From Symsagittifera roscoffensis (lineage: Eukaryota > Xenacoelomorpha > Acoela > Convolutidae): 64,000 nt of DNA. Shown piece after piece: positions 1 through 12,085 of this stretch. The position numbers and the translations under genes are program-made. Where the stretch lies: contig NC_087063.1 in assembly GCF_963678635.1 (NCBI RefSeq), forward strand, positions 44,870,101-44,934,100, in the 5' to 3' direction. Below the pieces are notes generated by a model. The model made no database searches. It was given only the letters and a program-made list of their open reading frames with translations, and had not been told where the DNA came from. Each line of letters starts with the position of its first letter. Position 1 is the first letter of the stretch.

Positions 1-604
1 GTGAAGCCCTGAAAGATTCGAGTGCCCTTTGACGCCCATAAATTTGTGTTCAATTTAAGAAAAGTGATAAACTATTTAGAAAAAGGTGAACATTTTCAAA
101 AAAAAAAAATTAATGTATTTTTTAAGAAAAAGGTGTTTTTAGCTTTTAGTAACGTAGTAATTAGAACAATAACTGGATTCTCAAGTTGCGTTATTTGTAT
201 AAAATAAAAAACAAGTAGATAAATTTGAAAAGGCCAACGGTTTTTTTCGTTGAAATTCGGAAGTTTTTTTTTCGAGATTTTTTTCATAAATCGCGTTAGT
301 CTTTTTTGTCTACTTCCTTCAATCACTCTGCTCCAATTGTCTGTCGAACACGAATTCAAATGAGGTTAGGTTTCTGCAAACGATCATGCCGAAGTGAGAG
401 TTTTTCCCACTTCAAAATGAGTGCTGAATTATAATACCACGAATAAAGACTGCTAATTTATCTGGATAATTTTTTTCTACTGCATTTGAAGGCCCTTTGA
501 AAAATTTTTGGTTAATTTTTTTTAAAGTTTTTGAAAAAACATTTGTTTATATTTTTCTCTGATTCGTTGTTCTCCTCAGGTGAATAACTGAGTTATGTAT
601 TATA
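1..604. other. AT-rich sequence left of element A, no gene seen
   Basis: Homopolymer A/T runs and only short overlapping open frames on both strands with no recognisable domain. It lies outside the truncated LTR that begins near 605, so it may be host flank or sequence brought in by the truncation. I see no coding signal. Confidence 0.6.
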
Positions 605-967
605 TACTGTACTCGTAGAGTAATTTCAAATAGGGTACACCGTCTGCTCGTCACGCTATCTTATTTTCGGCCGCATAGATTCGTGGAACTTCTTAGTCTA
701 ATATCGATCTTAATCTTACTCTTATACCTCCTAGTCTCAATAGATTTAGTGTACACCGGATTACGCGAGTTAGTTCCAGAATGAGAACAACTGTATTCTA
801 AGTTTAATTCAAATTGTTCTGGCGTTGAAACTACAAGTAGTTTCAACACTTTACAAATAAGTGGGTTGTTAGTTTGATAGAGTATGATTGGTTAGTATTT
901 AATATTTTATAGAGATAAAATATCAAAATAATATTCAAAGATAAATACTAGTTTAGATCTGGTTCCA
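605..967 (-). repeat. Truncated 3' LTR of element A (U3 side only)
   Basis: Read on the minus strand it begins TGGAACCAGATC at 967 and matches the first half of the LTRs at 22,338-23,034, 23,728-24,431 and 49,542-50,273. Similarity stops near 605, so roughly half the LTR is missing. It carries the hairpin GTTGAAACTAC-aa-GTAGTTTCAAC (824-847) and a 62-codon open frame (661-849, minus) found in the other copies. It marks the 3' end of element A. Confidence 0.85.
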
Positions 968-983
968 CCCATCCGGGGTTTAG
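968..983 (-). promoter_or_regulatory. Probable polypurine tract next to the 3' LTR
   Basis: On the minus strand CCCCGGATGGG directly precedes the TGGAACC start of the LTR, where LTR elements prime plus-strand DNA synthesis. The purine run is short (GGATGGG), so the call rests mostly on position. Confidence 0.4.
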
Positions 984-2699
984 AAAATTTTAGTTTTTCA
1001 ATGTTCTTTAATGTAGTGTAGAATGGATAATGGTGATTTTTCTTTGGAGGTTGCGAGCATACTCTTTTTTCTGGTTTGGAAGAAGAGTTGTCATCACAAT
1101 CGTTTCGGGAGATCGTATCATGATTTCTGATCAGTTGTGATGAGGTTGATCTGCTAGATAGGAACATTGCTATTCTCAATCTTGTCTGGAAACGGCATGT
1201 AGTTCGGCTTTAGATGCAGTGCGTGGTGACTTGGATCTGTACGTGTACTTGAACATCGAGTTGGCCATTGTCCCATTGCAATGGAATTCGTTTGCTGCGA
1301 TGCCAAGTCGTACTTCAAATTAATTGAGTGTCGTGATTGCAGGCAGCATGTCAGTCGGGTTTTGCCATTCCATAGTTGGAGTGTGATTGGGTTGTCAAGC
1401 TCCCTTACTGCTCGTCTTTGGGCTGTATTTTATCTATATATTTCATTATATGATTTACATATATAAATCTTTATTAATCTTGTTTTTTATTCATGATCTT
1501 GTATTAGGTTTTATCGCAAAAGCGTTATTATTTAGTTCGGTTATTTTTAAGAGCTACTCACACTTGAGTAACTCCCGTCAAAATAATGTCGTGGTTGTCA
1601 CAAAGCGTGGATGTAGCACGGTGGTTGAGGCCGGCTATAGAGCATGCTCAGGACGTCCTCTTCTGGTGGGTTAGGCCAGAAGTGAGGGTATAATTTCGTG
1701 CTCTCTTTTTGGAGGGTCCTGTTTTAGTTCAACCTTTCATGCTTTTTTTTATCACTCGTGTTTTCTTTTGATTTCTTTTTTATGTCTTTTTCTCAAAAAT
1801 CAAATTGTTTGTTTTGGGTTTGTCTTTCGACTTTTTGCTGTTTTGTTCTTTTGTGTTCAGACTTAAAAGTAGTCTTCAAAAGAATAATTTATCTAGTTCT
1901 AAGCTGCTGTTAATCCAGTTTGGGTACCGTGGATTTTCTTTTCTCAGTCATGCTGTTAGGTTGTGGTTAATGGTGTTTAGTAAGCTTGCGTTGGTTATCT
2001 TGAACTATTATGTGATTCCATTCCAACCGCGTTAAAGGAAAGTTTGAAGTTTACTGCTTGAGTTGGGGGTTGAAATTATTAATTTATTTTCAATTGTATG
2101 AATATTTGCTGCATTAGGGAAAAGAATTTAAACAATAATTTACTGTTTTGTTCGGGGGATTTTTATTGCTTCAATTATTGAATGGGTTAATCGAAATTTA
2201 TGAATTGATAAAAAGTTTCTGTTTTTTTATTTTGCTTTTTGTTTTGTAGATAATTGATGATTTTGCCTCTGAAGAAAAAAAAACATTGAATAAGACTGGT
2301 TAGGGTTGTTTGAATTTATTAGTTGAATATTGATTTCATATTACCTAATCGTCGGTGAAGAAAGCATGGGGAAAACATCGTGGATGATAGTGTCTTTAAT
2401 ACAATAGTTGAAGTTAAGACAAAATGGTGATGTGTATTTAAAGTTAATATAATGATATCGATGGTGAGGTTGTCGTGCTGGTGTATTGAGGGTGTAATGG
2501 CGTTGAATGAACTTGTAGTAAGTGTATGTGTGTGTTTGTTTAGTTCGTAACATGGCTTCGTGTGAACAGTGCAAATCACGTTCTTCGGGTGTGAGGAAAT
2601 GAAAGGTTAGTGAAAAGCTGTTAAATTTGTTAAAATATCATAAGCATAAAAGTTTCGTAGTCCTGCTGAGATAACTTTGTCATACTTTTTATTTAAGAT
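984..2699 (-). other. 3' non-coding part of element A
   Basis: Lies between the end of the envelope-tail frame and the 3' LTR. Open frames here are short and interrupted, without recognisable domains. Probably 3' untranslated sequence of the element, possibly with insertions; element B leaves the window before the equivalent region, so conservation cannot be judged. Confidence 0.4.
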
Positions 2700-3838
2700 G
2701 TTGAGGGTGAAAGTGTATGGGGTCTTGAGTGAAGGTGTATGGGGTCTTGATTGAAGGTGTATGGGGTCTTGATGAAAAATTTTTCAGTTAGTTGGGGGTT
2801 AGCAAATGGGTCGTTATTTAGAAATAGTTCTTCATTAGGTCGAATGACGTTATGATTAAAATAATCGATAGGATAATCATTAAATTTAGCTGCTGTGAAT
2901 TTGGTTAGTGATTGCCTGTATCCTATTTGCGTAAATTGTTTTGGGGTTAGTGCTGTTGTTAGAAGATAGAGTTGGGTGCTGCATACTTCATTATCATAAG
3001 GGGTGATTTATAGTGGTAGTGATAGTGGATTAGTAAAGTGGTAATAAAATGTCCATGTAAGTGTAGGGTATAAAACATGTTCCTTTGCATAATTGGTTTC
3101 TTCATCATTGGGGTCTGAATGGAAGTAAGTATATTGCGGAGAAAAGTGTAGACATATTTGGAGAAACTCTTTGGTATTAGTGCGAAGTGGATGATTGACA
3201 AATGTGGTGGATGTTCCTGGGTTAGATGGGAATGGGGTATTTGGGAATTTTTTTAAGGGTTCGGTAAGTGCGGTTGGTACTACATGATAGGTTTGATGAG
3301 GAAGTCGAGTTTTGGGAAGGTGTATAATTTGAAGAGGGGGTTGGGGTTGATGGGTTGGATGATGTTGTAGATCGTGAGAGTTGGTGAATAGTTAGTATTT
3401 GAGAGTGTTGTAATTGTTGTTGTAGTTTATGAAGTTATCAAGTTCATGTGATATTTGTGTGTTATCTTGGTCGTTGTTATCGGATGGCTCACTGGTTAAA
3501 AGGGAATATATGGGTGTAACATTTGAAATGGGAGAAGGAGGGGAAGGGGGTTCAATTTTGACTTGGGAATGGATGGGTTGAAAGGGAGGTTGGGAAATTG
3601 TAGATGGACTATGTTCAGAGTTGGCAATTTCGTCGGGTGTTTCGATATCGCAGTTGTTGAGTTGGGAGATAGTGTTATATACTGTGGTGTTGGAAATAGT
3701 ATCTGATTTCATGCTGGATGAAGTGTTATGATGAGGTGACTGAGGTGGGGGGGAAAGCAAAAAGAGGGATGATGGGAAGGTTGTTCTGGACCTTGGCTGA
3801 GTGGGATATTGATCGATGGAGGGATCCAACTTGGCGGC
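2700..3838 (-). pseudogene. Long disordered C-terminal tail of the envelope-like protein, element A
   Basis: Directly after the TGA that closes the membrane-anchor frame (3,839-3,841) the same reading frame stays open to a TAA near 3,392 and then, still in frame, down to about 2,720. It has no ATG at its start (first residues follow the stop as Ala-Ala-Lys-Leu), so it is better seen as the interrupted end of the upstream gene than as a separate one. The roughly 145 residues between the stops and the more than 200 that follow are rich in Pro, Ser, Thr, Asn, Gln and His. A VKIEPP stretch fits a sumoylation-type motif. No domain is recognised. A separate downstream ORF using a spliced start remains possible. 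Confidence 0.45.
2707..2773 (+). repeat. 22-bp direct repeat, three copies
   Basis: Three near-identical units of the form TGAAGGTGTATGGGGTCTTGA follow one another. Each unit is 22 bp, not a multiple of three, so each copy shifts the minus-strand frame; this falls where the envelope-tail frame peters out. Confidence 0.85.
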
Positions 3839-6420
3839 TCATTGTGGGCCAAAAAGATGTTTGTTCTGAGAACGAAAATTAGTGGTATGTGGTTGTTCTA
3901 TAATTTGTTCGTGTGTGTCGTCCATGTTGGGTTGTTGGGTTATTATGTGTCGAATCGGGCTTTGTGGATAATTTGAACTCGAAGTTATGAGGTCTGTTAG
4001 GGCGATATTTCTGAAATTTTGTGGTACTAATGATAGGGTGTGGTTATGGTTGAGGTTTTGCAATTGTGATGCTGTAGGTGTTGTATTTGTATCGTTTCGT
4101 GATTCGATATACGTGTTTGGTGTTGTTGATAGCTTGGTATTGCATTCTTTTATTTGAGCGTCTAAAAGAATTTTATTGATGGATGTTGAGAATATTCCAA
4201 AAAATCCTTCAAATAGTATGCGTGCTACGCTTGCTTGTCTGTTTACTTGTGTGGGTACAGCGCATGTTTTGTAGATTCCTTTTAAGAAGGAGAAAAGAAA
4301 TCCAAGAAAATTAGACATTGCGTATAATATAGTCAACCTTTCTAAGATGTAATAGGGCCATCCTAGAAAGGCAAGAAGTTCGTTTTTTAAATTTACAAAA
4401 CTAAAAATATTTTCTGGTGATATATCTTGTGGTCTGTATTTTTCGCCATTTAGGTAAATGTAATCTTTCATATCTTTAAAATATCCGCTATATTCTTGTG
4501 CCTATATGTCTGAAGAGCCTGCTGTTTCTGCAAGATTGCGTAAGTTTTGATCTATGGATTGTCGTTGTATTGTGTCCATTTTTGTGAATAATTCTCGAAA
4601 TTGTTGTGTTCGAATGTGATGATGGATGTCAGATTTAGAATATATACCGATTGATTGTAAATCAATAATAGGGTTGCGTGCAATAGCTCTAATGCTTTCT
4701 GGTGAAAAATTTTTGAGTGGTTGCATGAGTGTAGGTTGAGGTATGAGAAGATAGTATTTTGTTTCGTCAGGGTTTAATTGTACTATATTGTGGCTGTTTT
4801 CTGATCCACATGAGACTGCTGTATCCCAAAAGTAAGTTCTGCGGGAGAGTGTATCAACAAAATGTATTTTGTTTTTGTAGAAAATTGGATTCTTTTAAAG
4901 CATCTTTTATCTTCAAAAATGTATAAAGGTGATAATTTTTGGTACAAGTGTAATACCACAATATATTTCCTTCGTAGCAAAAAAAAAATTTGATCTGTTT
5001 CCTGACCAAAGTTATCCTGCATAAGGGATTTCCAGTACTGCTAGTGCAAGTGATTGTAAAATCTGCGTGCGTTCAAGTTCGCATAATTGATGGAGTGTCT
5101 CAAGTTCTGTCAAAGACATTTCTTGAAAAATTCTACTGATTGTGAAGTCTAGTTTCATGACTAAGTATATATCATAGTGAATTGCACCAAAATGAGTGTT
5201 GTTCGTGAGTGATAGTTCTTGCAAACGTGTACTGTCTGTGTCTTGTGGTTTTAATTTTCCACCAATTCTTCATGTATTCTTTTGAAATCTTACTAAGACT
5301 AATGAGTTTTCATCAGTTGTTGAACGAGATATAGCCATTTCATGTATTATTAGTTTTCCTGTTTTCATGTCGAAACCGTCTTCGTATTCGACAAGAATTT
5401 CTGAATTTTGTGTTTTGTAAAGTGGCTTGTTGTTTTTACATGCAAATTCCGTTTCTGCGTATATTTGGAAACGTGTCAATTTATTTTCTATATTATGGAG
5501 TTTTCTAAATTTGTAATTACTATGTCTAAGTGGATCAGGGTTTACATCTTCAAACGGGATTGATTCAATAAAATATTTTTGGTGAGATTTTATCATTCTA
5601 GCGTTTAATTTTGCTACTTGAAATGTGGTACAGGTGTCGTCGGGGAATCAAACGATTGTTGTTTGTGTGCGTGTAGTAGGATCGCAATATCCTGGGTCGT
5701 TTTTGCAAGGCAGTCTGATTCCTTGAAAAATTATAGTGTCATCTTTTAAATCGCGTGTTAGTTGTACTTTTTCAAGTTGTATCTTCCAATCGAAAAACGT
5801 TATTTCTTGGTATCTTTTATGTTTTGTATCTGCTTAACAATTTGAGGGGTTGTTTATTCCAATGTGTGTTATCCAATTTTTATCATGGAGATTGTAAGTT
5901 AATCTTTCATGTTCTCCTTGAAATTGGAATTTTTTATCTATTCTTATATGACCCTTGTTTTTTTTCAAGTTCAGCTTGATGTGCGGAGTCTGGAAAAACT
6001 TGGAAGTTTACTAGTTTTCTATTTTTGCCTTTATTTGATGTGATTTTTGATCTTTTAAGTTCGTTTTTGAAATTTTCGATGTTACTTTGGTAGAAAGATT
6101 CATTGTCTAATCTGTATTTGTTTCCGTATGAAACTTGGGAACAATGTTTTTTCTTTTCGGAAAATGTTGCTGTGAAATTGTATCCTGTTAGTGTTGTAGC
6201 TCGTGCTTTTGAGTAAAGTGTTGCTATTACTTTTGTTGTTTCGATTGATTGTGATTCAGATTCACATTGAGTGACTTGGTTTATTGCATATTTGTGTAAT
6301 GTTTTTTGTTCATTTTCTTCACAGTCATAGTGTGTGACTAGTAAATCCTAGGGACCTGTTCGAAGGGAAGGGTTGCTGTGATCTGCTTTTTTTAAATTGA
6401 AAAAGAAAAGAGTCTGAAAA
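3839..6420 (-). pseudogene. Envelope-like glycoprotein gene of element A, broken
   Basis: This occupies the position of an env gene, downstream of pol. It is split into several frames (open pieces 5,270-5,596, 5,012-5,224, 4,502-4,726, 3,839-4,471). Cys-containing blocks suggest a secreted ectodomain: a YDC block with a later QC near 6,230-6,330, a C-x4-GYC block then TIVRF and DTCTTF near 5,625-5,700, and a FVDTLSRRTYFWDTA stretch near 4,800-4,870. A hydrophobic stretch around 4,280-4,350 is a plausible membrane anchor, followed by a second hydrophobic patch. The block pattern recalls class III-type glycoproteins captured by invertebrate LTR elements, but that is inference. Frameshifts and stops make it non-functional as read. 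Confidence 0.5.
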
Positions 6421-6639
6421 ATTAGTATCTTTAAAAGATACATGTGTACGATAGTCCTAAATATTGAATATAAAAGGTGATATATCCAATTGTCTTTTTT
6501 ATGTATCTATCGTATTTGTAGATGATTTCTGTGGTTATAAACGGAGGAGCTAAAGATTGAGCTGTTATATTTGGAGGGGCTAGGGGTAAAGGATGATGAA
6601 TTATGCTAATTAGTTTTACTGTGATGTCAAATTTTAGCG

Positions 6640-7560
6640 TCAAGTTGTCTTGTGTAAGTCTTTGTATGTTATGGTCTTGATATCTTTGTGAATGTCTTGT
6701 CGGTATTGTAACCTGTTCAGTGCCCAGTTGTGTAATCTGTGACTTTCGTGATGTTGTCCAAATAATGGAGGGGGTGGTACGAATGTATTCCAATCTAACC
6801 GTATTTGCATGTTATTTGTTGAACTTTCTCTATATCTGGCGTCGAGATTTGTAGGAAAACGGGAAGGGAAAGGGGTTTGTGAAATTAGAGTTAAAGAAGG
6901 ATTTAAAGGAAGTGAAAGAGTTTCAGGTAGTGCAAAAGATGTGTCAGATGAAACGTCTATTGGATCATTCAGTGAATTTGGTTCGTCTTGAGTAAAAACT
7001 TGTGTCACCCAATAAGGGAGTTGTTCTGTAGTGGTTGGGGGATTAAAAGGGTTTTCTCTGATGTGTTCAGATGTAGGAGTTGAACCTAAATAATCTGATG
7101 GGATGTTTGATATATTTTGCTGTGATGGAGTCTGTGGGGTACTTTGAATTCTACTGCTAGAAAGATTTACAGCATTAGTTGTTGGTGAATGGGGTATGTT
7201 GAATTGAATGGGGTTTTGTAAATTTCTATTTCGTCTTGGATGAATAATTTGTCAATTTATTTCCAGTGTGTTTTGGTTTTGACTTTGATGTCTTGCTCTA
7301 TTAAGATCTTGTTCTAGAGGGGGATATATATTATATACTGGTTCGTTTTGTGGTTCGCTCAGTGATGCTTGGCGACTTACTGGCTCTAGTGGTTCGGACA
7401 ATTGTGTGTGTCTTTCTTCAAATGTATATGGATTGTCTTGAAAAGAGATGCGTGTTGATGATTGAGGATTATTTGTTTGCGTGTTTGTTGGTGTTGTTGG
7501 AGGTTCTTAGGACGTTGTTGCTGGGGACTGATGTGGGGGTTGTTGATTAGCAATTTTGGA
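6640..7560 (-). pseudogene. Disordered Asn/Gln/Pro/Ser-rich ORF upstream of the envelope-like region
   Basis: A mostly open minus-strand stretch of about 300 codons, interrupted by a few stops, is rich in Asn, Gln, Pro, Ser and Thr. Its beginning (NQQPPHQSP, YTFEERH, LSEP, YNIYPPL) is matched in element B at 63,575-63,780, so it is a conserved part of the element. The final piece, 6,640-7,008, is open for 122 codons. It could be the N-terminal part of the envelope polyprotein or an independent accessory protein. No known domain is recognised. Confidence 0.45.
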
Positions 7561-7578
7561 AAATTATTCGAAAATTAT

Positions 7579-7770
7579 TTATTTAAGAAGAAATTTTAGT
7601 TTATTGTAAAATTCTTCAATAAAAAGGATTAAAAGTATCGTTGCTAATGCAAAGGTTACAATAGCCTTCTTTATTGCATTTGCATATTGTCCTTACAGGG
7701 TTGTCAGAAATGTGAGAAATATTATAAAAAGAAGAAAAATATCTGTTCTACTGAATAGATGTTTGAACAT
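7579..7770 (-). pseudogene. Small two-segment hydrophobic protein of element A
   Basis: From ATG at 7,770 the frame gives a hydrophobic segment (FLLFIIFLTFLTTL), one in-frame TAA, then a second hydrophobic segment (AIVTFALATILLILF) with an acidic/basic end, closing at 7,579. Element B has the equivalent at 63,351-63,574, where the halves lie in two frames and the second half has its own ATG. Conservation between two otherwise diverged copies argues for a real protein of about 60 residues with one or two membrane segments between pol and the envelope region. Its role is unknown: it may be a leader, a viroporin-like protein or a signal segment. Confidence 0.5.
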
Positions 7771-8707
7771 TTAGATAGTTATTTAAAATATCGTACCTGA
7801 AGAGGTGCTCAAGGATTTGGGAGAAATTTACATAGGTTTGGGCTAGGGAATAAAAAATGATGAAAAAATTATCAGGGTGAGGAGGAATATTTCTAAAATG
7901 TCGGATATGGAAACTATACAAGATTCGAAAAAATTGGAAAGAATTGGACAAAAATTTGAAAGTATATTACAAAATTTGTGAACTGTTTGAGAAAAAAGCA
8001 TTTGAAGAAGTGATTTCTTTGTTGACTTATTTTTTATTTTCTGTGGTGAGACAAAATTTGAGTGTGGTCGGATTATTTATTGATTTTTTGACAAGTGGGT
8101 TGGAGCTCGGCAATTTTTGAAAAAGGAAAGTTTGAGGGCTCCTAAGTGTCTTCCTGGTTTTGTTGTTATTCATTGGATGGTTAGCGGTATCTGAGAAACC
8201 ATCGTACTTTAGGCAAAAAGATCATGTTCCTTTTGTTTTTTGGGCTAATTTAATAATTTTGCCTGAGAGGTTTTTGAGATCCAAGTTGGGACAATATTGT
8301 TAATCTTTGTACTACTTGATAGGGGAGAGTTGTAATATTGAAACTTCGTTTATTTCAGTTGTCAATGTTTAGCGGTTTGCTGATTTTTAACATGGAGTTC
8401 TTTTAATTATATTTAGATTTTGGCTTGAAGGTGTTTATTTGTCGGCTAAAGAAGTAGTGTTAAAATGTGATGATGATTCGGAAAATCTTCTGATTGGCTG
8501 AATTTGAACTTGCCAAGTGCCTTTCAGCATGAAATTTGAGAAAATAATCGGTCCATGAAAGTATTTTCAAGTGGTGAAATTGTTATTTAAATTAAGGTGG
8601 TTTTTAAATTCAACTTTCTTTAAAATTTTAGATTGTGGGATGAATGTTTTGTAATTTTTTCGTGGCTGATTACGGAGCTGCGATGATTAATTATTTGGAG
8701 ATTTTTT
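7771..8707 (-). other. Spacer between pol and the envelope region, element A
   Basis: Conserved with element B (62,455-63,350): for example the stretch at 8,280-8,345 is the reverse complement of 62,760-62,830, and that at 8,570-8,640 matches 62,455-62,520. A 67-codon open frame at 7,748-7,951 is broken in B, so I do not call it a gene. The spacer may hold the end of integrase and splice or untranslated sequence. Confidence 0.5.
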
Positions 8708-8710
8708 AGG

Positions 8711-10498
8711 TGGTATATTTCTACTGAGAGTATCGGGTAGTGCGAGGTTTTTTCCTGCTGTCCAAACTATATGTAAGTTTGGAAATTTCATTAAAATAAT
8801 TGAAATCTGTAAATTCTATGGTTTGGGTTTGATTTTTGTGTAAAAAGAAAGATTATTAATTTATGATCTGTAAATAGAACTGTTGGATGTTTAGATCCAA
8901 GTATCAAGAATTTATGTTCTGTGAGTGTATATTTTATGGCTGTACATTCTCTCATAAGTGTAGGGAGTCTAAGTTCAGCTTGTGTGAGTCTGTTGAAATG
9001 AGGTTTATTGTATTTGTTCCATTGTGGGATTGTAATAAAGCTGCGCCGATGCCAAAAATTGACGCATCGCACATGGCATAAAAGTGAGAAGAGTTGTTCA
9101 GTGAGAAGAGTTTTTATTTCTTCAAACCATTTTGGTGTTCTACTGTGCATTCGAAATTGATTTGTTGTCTAAAGATGGTATAGAATGGTTTTAAGTATAA
9201 CTGCATTTTGTATACGTATTTACTTAAGAAGTTTAACATTCCAAGAATTTCTTTTATTTTCTTTTTATTTAAGGGTGGTTGGAGTTTTTGGAATGTATCT
9301 ATGTAAGATTTTAACGGAGTTAATGTGTTTCCTTTTATTATATGTCCAAGGAATTTTACTCGTGTTAGAAAATAGTGAAATTCATCTGGACTGCTTTCAT
9401 GTTTTCTTGTAGTAAAATTTGATGATGTTTTTCTAGGACAATGATCATTTCAATTTTTGTTTGTGATTACATAAAAAAACATCGTCTAATTATGTGATTG
9501 CTTTTTTTTTTTAGTATTAGTGGTCTGAAAATTTTACTCATAAATACTGAAAATGTTGCTGGTCCTATGGAAATTGCATAAAATAATCTGTTGAATTCGT
9601 ATCGTTGAATTCCAATAACGATTTGCGTTAATCGTCGTGATTGTTCATCTAGTGGCATTTGATTATATGCACTATTCATGTCTGCTGTTGTGTAGTATTT
9701 ACTGCTTATTTTTGTGAGAATTACTTGAATTGGTTCAATAGGCCAATTATAATTAGATTCACCAATTAGTGAATTGAGATATCTTGCATCTAGAACGATT
9801 TTTAATGAATCTCTTTTTGCTAAACTGATAATGGAATTTATGAATGTCTTACCTTTTGGTTGTTCCCCTTTATTTACTGGAGAGATGATTTCATATTGTT
9901 CTAGTATTTCAATTAGTCGGGTAACTTTATCTTGCAAGTGAATTCGGACTTTACTTGCTCGTTATTTTTTTGAAAACTTCGTCTGTTGTCTAGGGGTAAT
10001 TTTAATAGTGAATTTACTTTTCCAACATCAAATTTTGATGTTGCGTAAGTTTTTGGGTTTTTTAATAATAATTCAGCTAATTGTTTAATTCTTTTGGTGT
10101 TATCTGAGAGTGTTGAAAATTAAACATTGTTAGAAACTTTTGTGTATTTTGATAATTTGAAATGTTGGTTTAAAATAAAGTGTCTTTGTGAAATAATCGG
10201 TATTTCGTTTTTCATTTCTTAAAATATTATTAATTGACAATTCTTTGTCAAGAATTGCTGATTGACATATATCTTTATACGCGTTTTCTTTTTCGGGGGA
10301 AATTGTTGCGTTAGTTTCACAATAACCTAAGAGTCCTAAATGTAAGGTTATTTTACATGGAGAATTGTTGTAGATAGGTAGAGAAATAATATCGAAGTTT
10401 GAGTTTTTCATGTATTTGATAGATGAAAATGTTACTCGGAAAAATTTATAAATTGGTCTCAATTCAAGGTCAGACATAAAGAGATGTTGCTTTTCCAT
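8711..10498 (-). pseudogene. RT and RNase H of pol, copy 1
   Basis: RT signatures include LDARYLNS, the YNQMPLDEQ block and the thumb block around 9,200-9,300; RNase H signatures include YAMCDAS, LMRECTA, VLFTDHK and LPDTLS. The Tyr codon of the YLDD active site is TAA (9,490-9,492), and a poly-A tract just upstream shifts the frame. A deletion of about 30 bp with a short local duplication lies near 9,078-9,105. The frame is broken repeatedly, so it is not functional. Confidence 0.8.
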
Positions 10499-10509
10499 TC
10501 TTTATCATA

Positions 10510-11020
10510 TTAGTGAACTTGTTTGATTGAAAAATTATAAACATTTCCTGATAGTGGTTTCAGGAGTTTTCGTTCCTGATTGTATATGGGGTACAATTTA
10601 GAGAAAAATGGTGGTTGTTTGTTTATTCTTTGAAAAAATGTCAAAGCTGTGTTTTTCTTTCTTGTGTATTTATCTTTTATATGAATTCTACTATTTAAGA
10701 TATTTATTGTTGGTATATATTTAGTAAGAAATGGGATTCCAATGATATTATGTTTTATATCAAAGATGAGGAAGGTTTGTTTAAATGATTTGCTCAAGAG
10801 TTGGTTTTGTTCCATTGTTCGAGTGGGAACAAGGAAAAGTTGGATTTTTCCATTATTTGTTGAAGTTGATCCTTGTGCGATTGCTAGTCTGCTTGTTGTT
10901 TTCGAGGGTATTAATTTTGGGTGTAGAATGCTTATTTTATTCCAAGTGGGAATGTTTTGTAATATTTGATTCTGCTCCAGAATCTATTGAAAAATCTATT
11001 TCAAGGTCTGGTGTTTGCAA
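10510..11020 (-). pseudogene. Aspartic protease of pol, copy 1
   Basis: The minus strand reads IDSGAESNI near 10,960-10,990, the D-S-G active site of a retropepsin-type protease, followed by TWNKI and by the NIIGIPFLTKY block (10,700-10,760). This enzyme would cut Gag-Pol in the assembled particle. Stops and frameshifts interrupt it. Confidence 0.75.
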
Positions 11021-11443
11021 TTGTTCGGACTTTGGACTTTCCAAAAGAATTGGGATTGTCCATATTTTTTCCTTTTGTACCTGTGGTTCTTTAGGTATGT
11101 TTTGATAAATGTTATTTGTGCTTGAGCATTCTGTGGGTTTTTCTTCTGTTATTTCTTCTACTATTTTTTCTTTTTTTTTGTTGTGCTATTTTTTACCAGT
11201 CTTGTATCATAGTTCAAAAGAAATTGGTCAAGATTTTGATATTTAAGAGAATATATCGGTTGTTAATATATAATAGGTTCATAGTCATTTTCAACGTTTA
11301 TCATATTAATTGAAAATGTGTTTTCTGTGTCACTTTCGCTGTCTGTGGATTCGCAATTTATGTGATTTAATTGCAGTTCTGTGCTTTCGTTGTTTTCAAT
11401 ACCAGGGGGGTCTGGTTGAGTTTATTCAGTTGATTGTACTTGA

Positions 11444-12085
11444 TTATTTTGTCTTTGATGTATAGTAAACTAGTCCTAGAATTTTTTGGTGGATTTTGAT
11501 AACGTGTGTTATTCCTATATGGTGATTGAGAGTAGTTCCTTGGTCCATTGTTATAGCTTGAATTTCTGTTCTGTGAATTGTCGCGTAATCTATTTTTTTA
11601 ACTCTTATATTTTGATATGTTGTTAGAATAATTGCGTGATCCTTTATTATTTTGATATCGAGGGTTTCGATTGTTTGGTTAGTTTCTATTCCTCTCGTTG
11701 GAATAATTTCTATATCGAATGTATGAAGAGTTTCTAGATCGATTATTTGAATAATTTCTCTTTCTAGAATTTGAAACAAAAGTATTAAACAAAAGTTCAG
11801 GTTAGTTTGAATCTTGAATTTCGATATTGACTATTTCGACTATGTGATCGACTATATCTGTTTTGTGAGAATATTCAGGTTTTTCTTTGGTATTAAATTG
11901 GACTTATTTGGAGGTGGTTTTCCCGAACTATTATTACTATGAATGTTTTTAGTGGGTAAATTTTGATCTTTTTTCATGTATTGATGGAATGATTTGTTAG
12001 GTTCTCTACGTTTTTGTGGGTTCTCTATGTTTTCTAGGTTCTCTATATTCTGTATTAGAGTCGTTGATATTTTTTATCTGTGAAG
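11444..12085 (-). pseudogene. Nucleocapsid-like Gag C-terminus, copy 1
   Basis: In the best frame this region is rich in Asn, Arg, Ser and Tyr (repeated RNYSNN-like steps) with Lys/Pro-rich sequence before it, and it precedes protease. It carries no CCHC zinc knuckle. Position and basic character suggest the RNA-binding end of Gag. The alternative frame with Ile/Thr-rich content is probably a shadow. Confidence 0.5.

Larger units (their letters stand above)
8708..12085 (-). repeat. Tandem pol unit, copy 1 (truncated before integrase)
   Basis: Minus-strand order: nucleocapsid-like region, protease, RT, RNase H. It matches 14,651-18,712 throughout but stops at 8,708 at the GKNLALPDTLS block of RNase H, where the sequence jumps to the post-integrase spacer. 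The right edge at about 12,085 is the same junction found at about 14,660. Confidence 0.85.

Noticed and set aside
8887-9412. Plus-strand frames of 64-75 codons within pol, repeated at 12,903-13,451 and 15,792-16,019
   Set aside because: Antisense shadows of the conserved RT and RNase H sequence; they recur because the pol block is triplicated.
11444-11779. 111-codon Ile/Thr-rich frame, with a relative at 14,128-14,403
   Set aside because: Alternative frame of the Asn/Arg/Ser/Tyr-rich nucleocapsid-like region; the third copy is open in the other frame, which also links better to Gag and protease.
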